Positions 41,674-49,954 of a DNA stretch of 64,000 bases are shown here, in pieces; position 1 is the first letter of the stretch; each line of letters begins with the position of its first letter. Both the position numbers and the translations under genes were made by a program. Location: NCBI RefSeq assembly GCF_029639405.1, contig NZ_CP121273.1, forward strand, positions 62,001 to 126,000, written 5' to 3'. A model generated the notes under the pieces. The model was not told the DNA's origin, did not search any database, and saw only the letters and a program-made list of their open reading frames with translations. Source of the DNA: Microbacterium proteolyticum (GTDB lineage: Bacteria > Actinomycetota > Actinomycetes > Actinomycetales > Microbacteriaceae).

Positions 41674-42272
41674 CTGGCGTCGTCTCCTGCAGCCGCGTCG
41701 TGGATGTTTTCGACAGTGATGTTGAGGGCGTCGATGTGCAGCTCGGTGTGTTCGTGAAGGACCTTCATTACCTGTTCGCGGAGCTGGGTGAGCAGTGGTG
41801 GCATCGGCGTGCGTGTGGCGATGCTGACGGTGATGTTGACATGTACGGGGGCGTGTGGTGTGTCGGCTTCACCGGTGATTCGACATGCTCCGACCAGGAT
41901 GCCGGGGATGGTGTCGCTGACGTCACGGATGAGGGCACGTACGGCTCCTTCGGTGATGCTGAGGCTCACCAAGGGGTCGGGGTGGTGCAGGGGGAGGTCG
42001 CGTCCGGCCCGAAGCTCGGCGCCGATGTTGTTGATGATGTCGTTCAGCCAGGACGGGGGAGGAGCAGGCACGGTATCGGCGTCGTGTGCGATCAGATCGC
42101 GGGAGAGGTGGGAGACACGCTCGAGAGCGCGCAGCGCGTTGACGCACTCCGGGCACTCCTCGATGGCGGGGTCGTAGGGGGTGCGGTCGTGGGCGAGGTA
42201 GGTGCTGAGCTCGTCGAGGGTTTTGCCGCAGTCCAGGACGGTGCGGTCGGAGTTGGTGTTGGTGTCGGTCAT
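41670..42272 (-). CDS. Fusion of zinc-finger-like anti-sigma region and Asp23 domain
   Basis: ATG 42272 is preceded by GGAGGG and overlaps the sigma-factor stop. The 200-residue protein has an N-terminal region with Cys-containing motifs (TVLDCGKTLDELSTYLAHD, then EECPECVNALRAL). This resembles a zinc-binding anti-sigma domain. The C-terminal Asp23-like domain begins near residue 95 (SLSITEGAVRALIRDVSDTI). Co-transcription after a sigma factor supports an anti-sigma role; no membrane helix is obvious. Confidence 0.75.
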   Translation of the reverse strand: MTDTNTNSDRTVLDCGKTLDELSTYLAHDRTPYDPAIEECPECVNALRALERVSHLSRDLIAHDADTVPAPPPSWLNDIINNIGAELRAGRDLPLHHPDPLVSLSITEGAVRALIRDVSDTIPGILVGACRITGEADTPHAPVHVNITVSIATRTPMPPLLTQLREQVMKVLHEHTELHIDALNITVENIHDAAAGDDAR

Positions 42273-42844
42273 CGCCATCCCTCCATTCGGACTGTGATGT
42301 TCACTCGTGCTCGTGCGAGTTTGCCGCGTGCTTGGCCGGTGGTGACCCCCATTGCATCGGCAATGTCTTGGTAGCTCAGTCCCGCCACTTCGCGAAGGAG
42401 CCAGCATTGCCGCTGATCCTCGGGCAAGGCGTCCAACGCTTTGGAGAGTTCGCGCAGTTGCGCGTTGCGTATTGTCGTCTCCTCCGGGTCGTGTCCGGTG
42501 GCTGCATGGTCGGCCGGGAAGACTGTTTCCGGGGGGCGTTTTTTGAGGTGGGCGAATGCGCGTCTCGTGGCGATACGCATCATCCATGGCTTGGCTTGGC
42601 TCGGGTCACGCAGGGTGGGCAGTTTCTTCCAGGCGACGACGTAGGTGTCTTGGAGGATGTCGTCGGCGTCGGTGTAGCTGCTGACGATGCGAGCGATGTA
42701 GGCGCGCATGATGGGTGCGTGTCGGGTGATGAGGGTGCGAAAAGCGGCCACGTCCCCGTCGACTGCTCGCTGGACAAGCAAGTCGTCGGCTGCGGCGGCC
42801 AATCCTTGATTGGACGGAGAACCGCTGGTCGTGGTTGGGGGCAT
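42269..42844 (-). CDS. RNA polymerase sigma factor, ECF/sigma-70 family
   Basis: The 191-residue protein has region 2 (AVDGDVAAFRTLITRHAPIM, DADDILQDTYVVAWKKL) and region 4 (LSKALDALPEDQRQCWLLREVAGLSYQDIADAMGVTTGQARGKL). These are typical of ECF sigma factors. It heads an operon with an anti-sigma/Asp23 fusion and an Asp23 protein. Its targets may include the divergent gene at 43006. Confidence 0.92.
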   Translation of the reverse strand: MPPTTTSGSPSNQGLAAAADDLLVQRAVDGDVAAFRTLITRHAPIMRAYIARIVSSYTDADDILQDTYVVAWKKLPTLRDPSQAKPWMMRIATRRAFAHLKKRPPETVFPADHAATGHDPEETTIRNAQLRELSKALDALPEDQRQCWLLREVAGLSYQDIADAMGVTTGQARGKLARARVNITVRMEGWR

Positions 42845-43005
42845 GGACTCCGCTTACCTTTTTTGTGACGATCGCACCGTGTCCGCGCTCATGTGTGTGA
42901 CGGTGCCGCTGCACATGCAGCGAGTGAATTTATACCGTAAGTCGACCGGCTAAGTGCTGCTTGCCCGTCCAAGCCCTCGATCCACTCGTGGAAGGACCAC
43001 CAGCT

Positions 43006-43326
43006 GTGACCACCTCCGACAACGACGCTGCTGCGGCGGCGAAAGACCGCTTCGAAGACGCCACCGACGCGCTGCAACACGCCTCCACGAACGGCAGCGA
43101 CGGCACCGCTCGTTCCGGCAGTCACGTCGCTGACCATGTCTCCGTCGAGATCGACGAGGCGAAACAGCAGGCCGAATCCGCCATCGACACGACCCTGCAG
43201 TCTGCAGTGAACGCCGTGGAGGGAGCGCGCGCCACCTACCAGCGGGACCCGAAGAAGGCACTCATCACGGCCGGCGCCGTCGCGATCGGACTCGTGGCCC
43301 TCGTCACACTGCTACGCCGCCTCTAA
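43006..43326 (+). CDS. Small stress-type membrane protein (ElaB/YqjD/DUF883-like)
   Basis: GTG 43006 follows GGAAGGA. The 106-residue protein has a long amphipathic helical part (EIDEAKQQAESAIDTTLQSA, NAVEGARATYQRDPKKALI) and a C-terminal membrane helix (AGAVAIGLVALVTLLRRL). This is the layout of DUF883 proteins that dock ribosomes or membranes in stress. It is transcribed divergently from the ECF sigma gene. Confidence 0.7.
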   Translation: MTTSDNDAAAAAKDRFEDATDALQHASTNGSDGTARSGSHVADHVSVEIDEAKQQAESAIDTTLQSAVNAVEGARATYQRDPKKALITAGAVAIGLVALVTLLRRL

Positions 43327-43379
43327 CAACTCCAGACCACCTATCGACCTCAGTCACACCCATAACGAAGGAGCAACCC

Positions 43380-43595
43380 ATGTCCACTCCCACCAACGAC
43401 GACGCGCAGCTGTCCGCCGACGAAGACTCCTACGAAGGCGCAGACGTCGAAGTCTCAACCGAGACCGACACCACCTCCAAGCCCGGCGGGCTCGGTGAAG
43501 ACGGAACCATTCCGAGCGACCCTAACGGTGTCGCCGCCGGGCACACCGGCACCGCCTCCAACTTCAACCCGGAAGAGGATGAGGACGCGCACTGA
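43380..43595 (+). CDS. Small acidic hydrophilic protein
   Basis: ATG 43380 follows GAAGGAG. The 71 residues are almost all Asp, Glu, Ser, Thr and Gly and are predicted disordered. It follows the DUF883-like gene by 53 bases and may share its transcript. No family recognised. Confidence 0.6.
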   Translation: MSTPTNDDAQLSADEDSYEGADVEVSTETDTTSKPGGLGEDGTIPSDPNGVAAGHTGTASNFNPEEDEDAH

Positions 43596-43648
43596 CTGTA
43601 CGCTGCGCTGACAGCTCGACGAGCACGGAGAAGTTCGATGTCCCCGGT

Positions 43649-43807
43649 GTGGGGCCCGTGCTCGTCGAGCTGTGCGCGCATCACTTCACCCTCACGAACG
43701 AACGGATGATGCTGCTCGGCACCGTGACCCGCCTCACGGGCCGAGCCGTCGACGTCGTCGACTACGAACGTGTCGCGCAACACCTGCACGACATGGGGGT
43801 CATTTGA
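43649..43807 (+). CDS. Possible short hypothetical gene
   Basis: From GTG 43649 the frame reads VGPVLVELCAHHFTLTNERM and TRLTGRAVDVVDYERVAQHL to a stop at 43807. Codon composition looks coding, but the start is uncertain (GTG 43658 also possible) and no family is recognised. Confidence 0.35.
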   Translation: MGPVLVELCAHHFTLTNERMMLLGTVTRLTGRAVDVVDYERVAQHLHDMGVI

Positions 43808-43838
43808 GGCTGCGCCAACGGGAGCGTCTGAGGGTGTG

Positions 43839-44969
43839 TTATCGGCGTAGTTGCCACCACTTTCGCCGGGGGTGTGGGCGTGGCGTTGACGGCTTTGGTG
43901 GGGAGGGCGCGTCAGGACCGTCGGCTGCTTCTTCGAGCCGGATTTGGCGGCCTTCTTTGACGTCGCTGCGCTCATTCTCGGCCTGTTTTTTGCTCTTTCG
44001 GGTGTCGCGGGCGGGCAGCTGAATGTCTTCTTCGGCGGCGATGCCGCCTTGCAACTGGCGGCCGCGTTCGAGTTCGGCGTCGAACTCGGCGCCGAACAGG
44101 AGGGCGAGGTTGGCGATCCACAGCCAGAGCAGGAAGATGATGACCCCGGCGAGCGAGCCGTAGGTGCGGTCGTAGTTGGAGAAGTTGGCGACGTAGATCC
44201 CGAAGCCGGCGGTCGCTATAGCGAGGGCAGCGATGGCGATGATGGCGCCGAGGCTGATCCAGCGGAACTTCGGCTGTTTGGCGTTGGGGGTGGCGTAGTA
44301 CAGCACCGCGACGAGGAACACGATGACGAAGAGCATGACCGGCCATTTCGCGATGTCCCATGCGATTTGCACGCCCTGACCGAGGCCAAGGGCGTTGCCG
44401 ATAGCGGTAGTGACATCACCCGAGATGACGAGACCGAGCGCGACGAGGACAAGCGCTACCACGGCAATGACGGTGACCAGCAGCTGCATCGGGCGCAGCT
44501 TCCAGAAGGGGCGTCCTTCGTCGATTTCGTAGATGCGGTTCATTGCACGGCTGAAAGCGCCCACGTATCCGGATGCTGACCAGAGTGCGAGGGCGATACC
44601 GGTGACGAGTGCGATACCGGCGCCTCGAGATGACGCGATCTGCTCGATCGGTTCGCGGAGCGTGTCAGCGGCGTTGGGGGCGACGTCTTGGATGATGCCG
44701 ATGATGGCGTTGGCGGCGGCGTCGCCTTGGCCAACGACACCCAGTACGGAGAAGATCGCAATCAGCGCCGGAAATAGTGCGAGGACGGCGTAGTACACCA
44801 GGCCCGCGGCGGCGTCTGTGCACTGGTCAGCGGAGAATTCCCGCACTGTCTTTCGCAGCACGTACTTCCATGACCGCTTCGTCAGCTCGGTGGGAGAGTC
44901 TGGCTTCTCGTCAGCGTCCGGGTGCGGCGCATCCGCGCTGGTCTTATTGCCTGGTTTTTGCTTCAGCAT
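43839..44969 (-). CDS. YihY/UPF0761 (BrkB-like) membrane protein
   Basis: The 376-residue protein has six predicted helices and the family motifs AAGLVYYAVLALFPALIAI, SASGYVGAFSRAMNRIYE and YDRTYGSLAGVIIFLLWLW. Long hydrophilic tails lie at both ends; the C-terminal one is basic (RPHPRRKWWQLRR). The family was once called ribonuclease BN by error; its true function is unsettled. Confidence 0.92.
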   Translation of the reverse strand: MLKQKPGNKTSADAPHPDADEKPDSPTELTKRSWKYVLRKTVREFSADQCTDAAAGLVYYAVLALFPALIAIFSVLGVVGQGDAAANAIIGIIQDVAPNAADTLREPIEQIASSRGAGIALVTGIALALWSASGYVGAFSRAMNRIYEIDEGRPFWKLRPMQLLVTVIAVVALVLVALGLVISGDVTTAIGNALGLGQGVQIAWDIAKWPVMLFVIVFLVAVLYYATPNAKQPKFRWISLGAIIAIAALAIATAGFGIYVANFSNYDRTYGSLAGVIIFLLWLWIANLALLFGAEFDAELERGRQLQGGIAAEEDIQLPARDTRKSKKQAENERSDVKEGRQIRLEEAADGPDAPSPPKPSTPRPHPRRKWWQLRR

Positions 44970-45293
44970 GTCCGTCCCGAGGGTTCAGAGCACACCGCGC
45001 GTGTGCGGGCGCATTTCAGTGTCCGACATCAGGTGCCCCCACTGCAGGGGCTTGCCTGCCCACAGGCACCGCGTCCCGTGGGCTCAAGAGTCCTCGAGGC
45101 CGGTTCGCGAACGCGCAGCGTCTACGAGCTGATTTGCCTCGCGTCGCGAGTAGCCAGTACGGAGAATCTGGCGGAAATGACGCCGTTGATGCCGGGGTGT
45201 AGGGGTCGGCCATAAGCGATAGGGAGGTGTTCCGCCGTGCGGGCGGCCCGAGTTTGGCGGGCTCCCTTTGCCCGAGCATCGGCCTAGCCTCCC
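44970..45293. other. Intergenic region between yihY and the response regulator; nothing recognised
   Basis: About 320 bases between two minus-strand genes. I see no gene, repeat or terminator here. Promoters for the yihY gene probably lie in its right part. Confidence 0.6.
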
Positions 45294-45983
45294 TTATTTC
45301 CTTGGCGCTTCCATCACGTAGCCGGCGCCGCGAACGGTGCGAATGAGCGGCTCCTGGCCGGCGTTGGTCTTCCTGCGCAGGTGATGGATGTAGAGCTCGA
45401 CGACGTTGGAGCTTCCGCCGAATTCGTAGTTCCAGACGCGGTCGAGGATCTGCTCCTTCGACACCACGCGGCGTTGGTTGCGCATGAGGAAGCGCAGCAG
45501 CTCGAACTCCGTCGCCGTCAGCTGGATCTCGCGGTCGCCACGCACGACTTCGTGGCTGTCCTCGTTCAGCGAGAGGTCGCCGACGCGCAGGATGGGCTCG
45601 GAGTCGCGGGTGAGGGCGGTGCCCGCGCGTCGCATGAGCCCGCGGAGGCGTGCGACGACCTCCTCGAGGCTGAAGGGCTTGGTGACGTAGTCGTCGCCGC
45701 CGGCGGTGAGGCCGGCGACACGGTCGGCCACGGAGTCCTTCGCGGTGAGGAAGAGCACGGGGACGTCGTTGCCCGAGTGCCGCAGTCGCTGCAGGACCGC
45801 CATGCCGTCGAGGTCGGGCATCATGACGTCGAGCACGAGGGCGTCAGGTTCGAAGTCGCGGGCGGCCTGCAGGGCGTTGAAGCCGGAGCCGGCGGTGCGC
45901 ACTTCCCAGCCCTCCATGCGCAGTGCCATCGACAGCAGGTCGGTGAGCATCTGCTCGTCGTCGATGACGAGCACGCGCGTCAT
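45294..45983 (-). CDS. OmpR/PhoB-family response regulator without adjacent kinase
   Basis: The 229-residue protein has a receiver domain (IDDEQ acidic pair, phospho-acceptor Asp about 52 in LVLDVMMPD, LTAKD, KPF) and a C-terminal winged helix (LTATEFELLRFLM, VSKEQILDRVWNYEF, VRGAGYVME). The usual sensor kinase gene is not next to it: yihY lies on one side and a small hypothetical on the other. Its regulon is unknown. Confidence 0.92.
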   Translation of the reverse strand: MTRVLVIDDEQMLTDLLSMALRMEGWEVRTAGSGFNALQAARDFEPDALVLDVMMPDLDGMAVLQRLRHSGNDVPVLFLTAKDSVADRVAGLTAGGDDYVTKPFSLEEVVARLRGLMRRAGTALTRDSEPILRVGDLSLNEDSHEVVRGDREIQLTATEFELLRFLMRNQRRVVSKEQILDRVWNYEFGGSSNVVELYIHHLRRKTNAGQEPLIRTVRGAGYVMEAPRK

Positions 45984-46153
45984 TTCGCAACCACGACGGT
46001 GCCGGGGCTTTCTGCCAGATACGTCACAGACGAAGCATATGAGTGTCGGGCGGTCGTAATGCTGGCTTCAAGCGGCGCGAGGTCTGCACTGCTACCGCTT
46101 TGCGCCCCGGATTATTCGAAGCGGAACCGATCGGTTACGTGCCGTCGTGACGG

Positions 46154-46465
46154 TCAGATGATGTCGTAAGGCGACTCCTCATCGTCGAACACCTGCCCAG
46201 AATGGTTGCGCCACCCGCCGCCGCCGCCGTCGGCGAGGCCGCTATCAAGGCGCACTGTGGAGGAAGCGATGGTGATCGAACTTGCCGCCGCCGACACGAA
46301 GATGCTGAGACGTTCGCCCCCGTCCAGCGTGACCGTGATGAAGCCACCGCCGGCGCGCGTGGCGCCGAGAACCTGAGCCTCGATATCCCCGACGCTCTCC
46401 AACGGCGCGAGAGCATGGGTGGCACCATTCACGGTCAGCTGAACCCGTTCGATGCTCTGAGTCAT
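46154..46465 (-). CDS. Small hypothetical protein
   Basis: About 103 residues from ATG 46465. The beginning (VQLTVNGATHALAPLESVGD) and centre (GGFITVTLDGGERLSIFVSA) suggest a small beta-rich fold, and the acidic end is EESPYDII. It lies near the DUF7882-like genes, in a group of small Microbacteriaceae proteins of unknown function. Confidence 0.55.
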   Translation of the reverse strand: MTQSIERVQLTVNGATHALAPLESVGDIEAQVLGATRAGGGFITVTLDGGERLSIFVSAAASSITIASSTVRLDSGLADGGGGGWRNHSGQVFDDEESPYDII

Positions 46466-46546
46466 GCGGTACAACGTAGATGTCGCTAGGTCTCACCGGC
46501 ATCGGGGTTGCACCATCGGAAAGCGCGTTGCACACTGCGACTGTTG

Positions 46547-46903
46547 TCACGCCTCTACCGGGTGATTCCGTCGGTCGGCGTCGCGCGCGAGTTGGTCCGG
46601 AGTGCGCCCGGCCGGCTCATCAAGCACGTGAAGTCCCTGTGGCGAGTTGGCGGCGTCGGTCAGCATCCGCAGCCAGGACGGGTTGAGCTGCGGTGTGTGG
46701 CCACCCTCGTATCTAAACGCCAGCTTGACTCCGGGGTACAGGTAGACGCTTGTCCGGCCACCGCCGAGGCTGATGTCGATCTTCCATGTGAAGGTGAACC
46801 GCTCCCCGCGGCGGATCTTCGCCACGATGACCGCCTGCAGGTGAGCGAGCTCCCGGTCATCGAAGTCGGCACTGACACTCGAGTCGTACGTGAATCTCCC
46901 CAT
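46547..46903 (-). CDS. DUF7882-like small protein
   Basis: The 118-residue protein is a full family member: MGRFTYDSSVSADFDDRELA, then KIRRGERFTFTW, GGGRTSVYLYPGVKLAF and a helical end (LRMLTDAANSPQGLHVL). Divergent from the copy at 47139. Often annotated as ATP-dependent DNA ligase-like in related genomes, but no ligase motif is present, and the function is unknown. Confidence 0.8.
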   Translation of the reverse strand: MGRFTYDSSVSADFDDRELAHLQAVIVAKIRRGERFTFTWKIDISLGGGRTSVYLYPGVKLAFRYEGGHTPQLNPSWLRMLTDAANSPQGLHVLDEPAGRTPDQLARDADRRNHPVEA

Positions 46904-47138
46904 CGGAAACCTCCAACATCGGGACCCCCGGCGCGACCATCATGGCGAGAGGTCCCACACGCCGGAGGAACGACGTCCGTGTCAGCGTCTCAGACGACAC
47001 GTTCACCCCTGGACCCTTGCGAAAACCTTCCCGGGCTGTTGTGCAAATGTGAGCAACATCGCGGGTGCGATAATTCGGAGCGGCCGGGCGATTTCGCGAT
47101 GGCCCAGCCTCGAACGAGATGAAGGACACGCTCGCCCC

Positions 47139-47423
47139 GTGGGACGACTGATCTACACGCAAGACTCCAGCTACGACATCGACGACCGTATCCTCGCGCA
47201 CCTCCGCGTCGTCATGATGAACAAGCTCCGCCGCCGTGAAGGCTTCATGCTCCAGATGCCCACCACCGGCGGCGGCCGCTCCTCCATCTGGATCAGCCCC
47301 ACACGGGCCCTGCTCATGCAGTTCTACGGCGGCCGCGCACCGCAGCTCGACCGTGAGTTGATCGACAAGATGATGCACGACGCGAGTAGCGCCGACGGGC
47401 TCACCCTCTCGAACCGTCTGTAA
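47139..47423 (+). CDS. DUF7882-like small protein
   Basis: GTG 47139 follows GAAGGA with a slightly long gap. The 94 residues follow the family: VGRLIYTQDSSYDIDDRILA, NKLRRREGFMLQM, GGGRSSIWISPTRALLMQFY, then a helix ending in SADGL. It is divergent from 46547-46903; the spacer between them (46904-47138) has no other gene. Confidence 0.8.
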   Translation: MGRLIYTQDSSYDIDDRILAHLRVVMMNKLRRREGFMLQMPTTGGGRSSIWISPTRALLMQFYGGRAPQLDRELIDKMMHDASSADGLTLSNRL

Positions 47424-47504
47424 CGGCATCGCCACAGGTGATGTGGCGGGTGAATCTCGGACCGATCCGTTCTGTCTCCCCGGCGTCCGCGTTAGCGTGA
47501 CGCC

Positions 47505-47675
47505 GTGACGAAGCCCCACCGCATCAGCCATCCTGCGGCAGCCCGCCTCGCCGGCGTCCCCCTCGAAAGCCTCGACGCATGGGCAGCCGTCGACCGGCAA
47601 GGACGCTACGACACCGCCGAGTTCAAACTCTGGACCGAAATACACGTGGCCGTCCGCTCAATCGATGGGCGCTAA
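47505..47675 (+). CDS. 56-residue hypothetical protein
   Basis: GTG 47505 gives VTKPHRISHPAAARLAGVPL ... DRQGRYDTAEFKLWTEIHVA, ending at 47675. The balanced, helical composition suggests a real small protein. It lies just before copy B of the 82-bp repeat. No family recognised. Confidence 0.45.
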   Translation: MTKPHRISHPAAARLAGVPLESLDAWAAVDRQGRYDTAEFKLWTEIHVAVRSIDGR

Positions 47676-47769
47676 GCCGGCGCCATCCCCGCGTCGAAAT
47701 AGGAGACGGGTCCGAATGCCCCCTCTCGATGATCTGTTGCGCCTTGTAGGTTTCCTCATTGGTGCGATT

Positions 47770-47851
47770 CCGATCGGTTTCGCACCACCCCCGAGGTCGT
47801 CGGCAAGATCCCGTGGATTGGCGGGTAGATGTGATGCGAAACCCCGGTGCG
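47770..47851. repeat. 82-bp long direct repeat, copy B
   Basis: Identical to 25122-25203 except for one base. The flanking palindrome is degenerate here. It is in the same orientation as copy A, 22.6 kb away, and lies about 150 bases upstream of the resolvase gene at 48003. Confidence 0.9.
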
Positions 47852-47940
47852 AATGGTGTCCGGATGGGGATCGCTATCCGGTACGGCAGGGGCCGGCGGC
47901 CCAGCGACACGGATTCCGCGAAATCCCGCGGGGGACACTC

Positions 47941-47996
47941 GTACCGCATAGGCGTCCGGTTGCCCATACCGTTAAGGGTAACCTATGCGGTACGCT
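47941..47996 (+). promoter_or_regulatory. Resolvase binding dyad and leaderless promoter box
   Basis: GTACCGCATAGG (47941-47952) and CCTATGCGGTAC (47982-47993) are perfect 12-bp inverted arms 29 bases apart. A TACGCT box (47991-47996) ends 6 bases before ATG 48003. The layout fits a res-type site with autoregulation of the resolvase. Confidence 0.6.
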
Positions 47997-48002
47997 CCGC
48001 TT

Positions 48003-48593
48003 ATGAGGGTGGGATACGCGCGAGTCTCGACAATCGAGCAGGACGCCGAGCGGCAAGTGGCTCGGCTGCTCGAGCTCGGCGTGCCAGAGGACCGCATCTA
48101 CAGCGATGTCGGTTTTAGCGGCGCGAAAATGACCCGGACCGGGCTGGACAACGCCCTGGCCGCGGTGCGCGAGGGCGACACCTTCGTCGTTCCCGCACTC
48201 GACCGTCTCGCGCGGAACACCGAAGGAGCGCTCGAGGTGATCCGCCGACTGACGGATGCCGGGGTGATCTTCCAGAACGGCACCACGCCATACGATCCGA
48301 AGGACCCGATGGCGAAGCTGTTCTTCACCATCCTCGCCGCCGTCGCCGAGGCGGAAGGCGGGTGGATCAGCTTGCGCACGCGCGAGGCTATGGCGCGACC
48401 AAAGGTCCGCGCGAAGCTGAAAGGCCGGCGCCCGAAACTGACCGAACGCCAGGACGAGAACATCGCCAAGCACATGGCCGCGGGCGATCTCGCGGTCGCG
48501 GAGATCGCGCAGATGTTCAACACGTCACGCACGGGCGTCTACCGAGCCCAGGCGCGCCATCAGGCGCGCAGCGCTCAGAGGGTGGGGGAGTGA
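48003..48593 (+). CDS. tnpR: Serine recombinase (resolvase family)
   Basis: The 196-residue protein has MRVGYARVSTIEQ (catalytic Ser about residue 9), the motif PALDRLARN, and a C-terminal HTH (VAEIAQMFNTSRTGVYRA). It differs from the resolvase at 30332. No transposase is next to it, so it may serve plasmid multimer resolution or the element ends at the 82-bp repeats. Its stop overlaps the next start (TGATG at 48591-48595). Confidence 0.9.
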   Translation: MRVGYARVSTIEQDAERQVARLLELGVPEDRIYSDVGFSGAKMTRTGLDNALAAVREGDTFVVPALDRLARNTEGALEVIRRLTDAGVIFQNGTTPYDPKDPMAKLFFTILAAVAEAEGGWISLRTREAMARPKVRAKLKGRRPKLTERQDENIAKHMAAGDLAVAEIAQMFNTSRTGVYRAQARHQARSAQRVGE

Positions 48594-49117
48594 TGGAAAC
48601 GCTCAGGATCGTCGGCCTCGTCGTCGGCGGGATCATTCTCCTGGGTGCTCTGGCGACCATGGGCGTGTGGGTGCCGAAGGTGCTCTATCGCAGCCCGGAA
48701 CCGGGCAAGCTCGACGGCCTCACGGTGAAGTTCACCGATGCCCGGGTGTCCAAGGACCGCGTCATCGACCGCACGTGGGCGGTGTCGGTGTACATGCAGA
48801 ACGAGGGCAGCCGCCCGCGGGAGATCCCGCGCATGGCCTACGACACCGCGTTCTGGTCGAACAGGCGGACGGGCATGACCCGGGCCCGCACCGAGTACAA
48901 GGGGCACCTCGAGCACGATTTTCAGTACGAGGTTGTCCAGGGCAACGGCGTCGTCGCCAATCGCGTGCTCAATCCCGGCGACACCCCTGCCGTGTTCACC
49001 GCCTACGTCACAATGCCGGGGGACCAGTACCCCGAAGCGCTGGATATCGCGTCATTCGACGGGTCCCAGGCCGTCAAGCATCTGCGCGGGCGCCTACAGG
49101 TGAGCGCGGACGCATGA
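48593..49117 (+). CDS. Membrane-anchored hypothetical protein
   Basis: ATG 48593 follows GGGGGAG. The 174-residue protein has an N-terminal anchor (IVGLVVGGIILLGALATMGV) and a beta-rich domain with LDGLTVKFTDARVSKDRVID and later VLNPGDTPAVFTAYVTMPGD. It resembles plasmid-encoded Ig-like extracytoplasmic proteins. Possibly linked to conjugation or surface exclusion, but no family was recognised. Confidence 0.6.
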   Translation: METLRIVGLVVGGIILLGALATMGVWVPKVLYRSPEPGKLDGLTVKFTDARVSKDRVIDRTWAVSVYMQNEGSRPREIPRMAYDTAFWSNRRTGMTRARTEYKGHLEHDFQYEVVQGNGVVANRVLNPGDTPAVFTAYVTMPGDQYPEALDIASFDGSQAVKHLRGRLQVSADA

Positions 49118-49201
49118 TCTCTTCCCCAAGGGGCCAGGCCCCGCGCCTTTCCGGAGGGCTGTCGATAGCCTCGATCACACGGCTGATCGAGGGGGGCAGA
49201 G

Positions 49202-49954
49202 ATGGCACCACGTCGTCGCGCGCAGCGGCCACACGAAGGGCAAGGCGTCTTCGACCTGTGGGGGCTGTCCGAGCAACAGGCCGACCAAAGCATCGAGCAG
49301 GCGCGGAACGCGCCGCCCGCGCCCGTCGAGCAGCAGCTCGTCGACGGGCAACTGGACTTCAACTTCGACGAGGACACGGAGGTTCGCGATGAACCGGTAC
49401 GGGATGCTCGCACGCGAGCACTGGACGAAGTACGCACCCAGCAGAGTGGCGCAGCTGGAGAACCCGGACGAGTTCTTCGAGAGCCTGGGGGAGCAGGTAC
49501 CGTCCCTGACGGCATCATTCCCGGCGGGATCAACGAACCCGGCCCGTGGGGCGGGTACGAGAACGGCCGTATCCCCGAGAACACGCTCTCGCCGATCCCG
49601 TGGAAACCCGAGTACGTTCTTCGCGCCGACGCGACTCAGGCGCTCATCGCGCTGAACAACGCCTACCGCGCTCAGTTCGGTCAGGACCTCGTCGTCAACG
49701 ACGGGTACCGCGACTACGACGAGCAGGCCAGAGCCAAGGAAATCTACGGCAGCGATGCCGCCACACCCGGACAGTCCAACCACGGGTGGGCACTCGCTGT
49801 CGATGTCGGCATCTTCAGTTTCTACAGCCTCGAGTACACGTGGATGGACCAGAACGCCCCTCGTTTCGGGTGGCGTAACCCCGACTGGGCACGGCCTGGG
49901 GGGCGCGGTCCGATCGAATCATGGCACTGGGAATTCTGGGGAGTAGCAGCATGA
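49202..49954 (+). CDS. M15-family peptidase (D-Ala-D-Ala carboxypeptidase/VanY-like)
   Basis: The 250-residue protein has an acidic, Gln-rich N-terminal half and a C-terminal M15 domain with zinc ligands in SNHGWALAVDVG (HxxxxxxD) and WHWEFWG. There is no signal peptide at the start, so it may be exported by a special route or act on phage-like cell-wall material. Its stop overlaps the start of the next gene (ATGA at 49951-49954). Confidence 0.82.
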   Translation: MAPRRRAQRPHEGQGVFDLWGLSEQQADQSIEQARNAPPAPVEQQLVDGQLDFNFDEDTEVRDEPVRDARTRALDEVRTQQSGAAGEPGRVLREPGGAGTVPDGIIPGGINEPGPWGGYENGRIPENTLSPIPWKPEYVLRADATQALIALNNAYRAQFGQDLVVNDGYRDYDEQARAKEIYGSDAATPGQSNHGWALAVDVGIFSFYSLEYTWMDQNAPRFGWRNPDWARPGGRGPIESWHWEFWGVAA

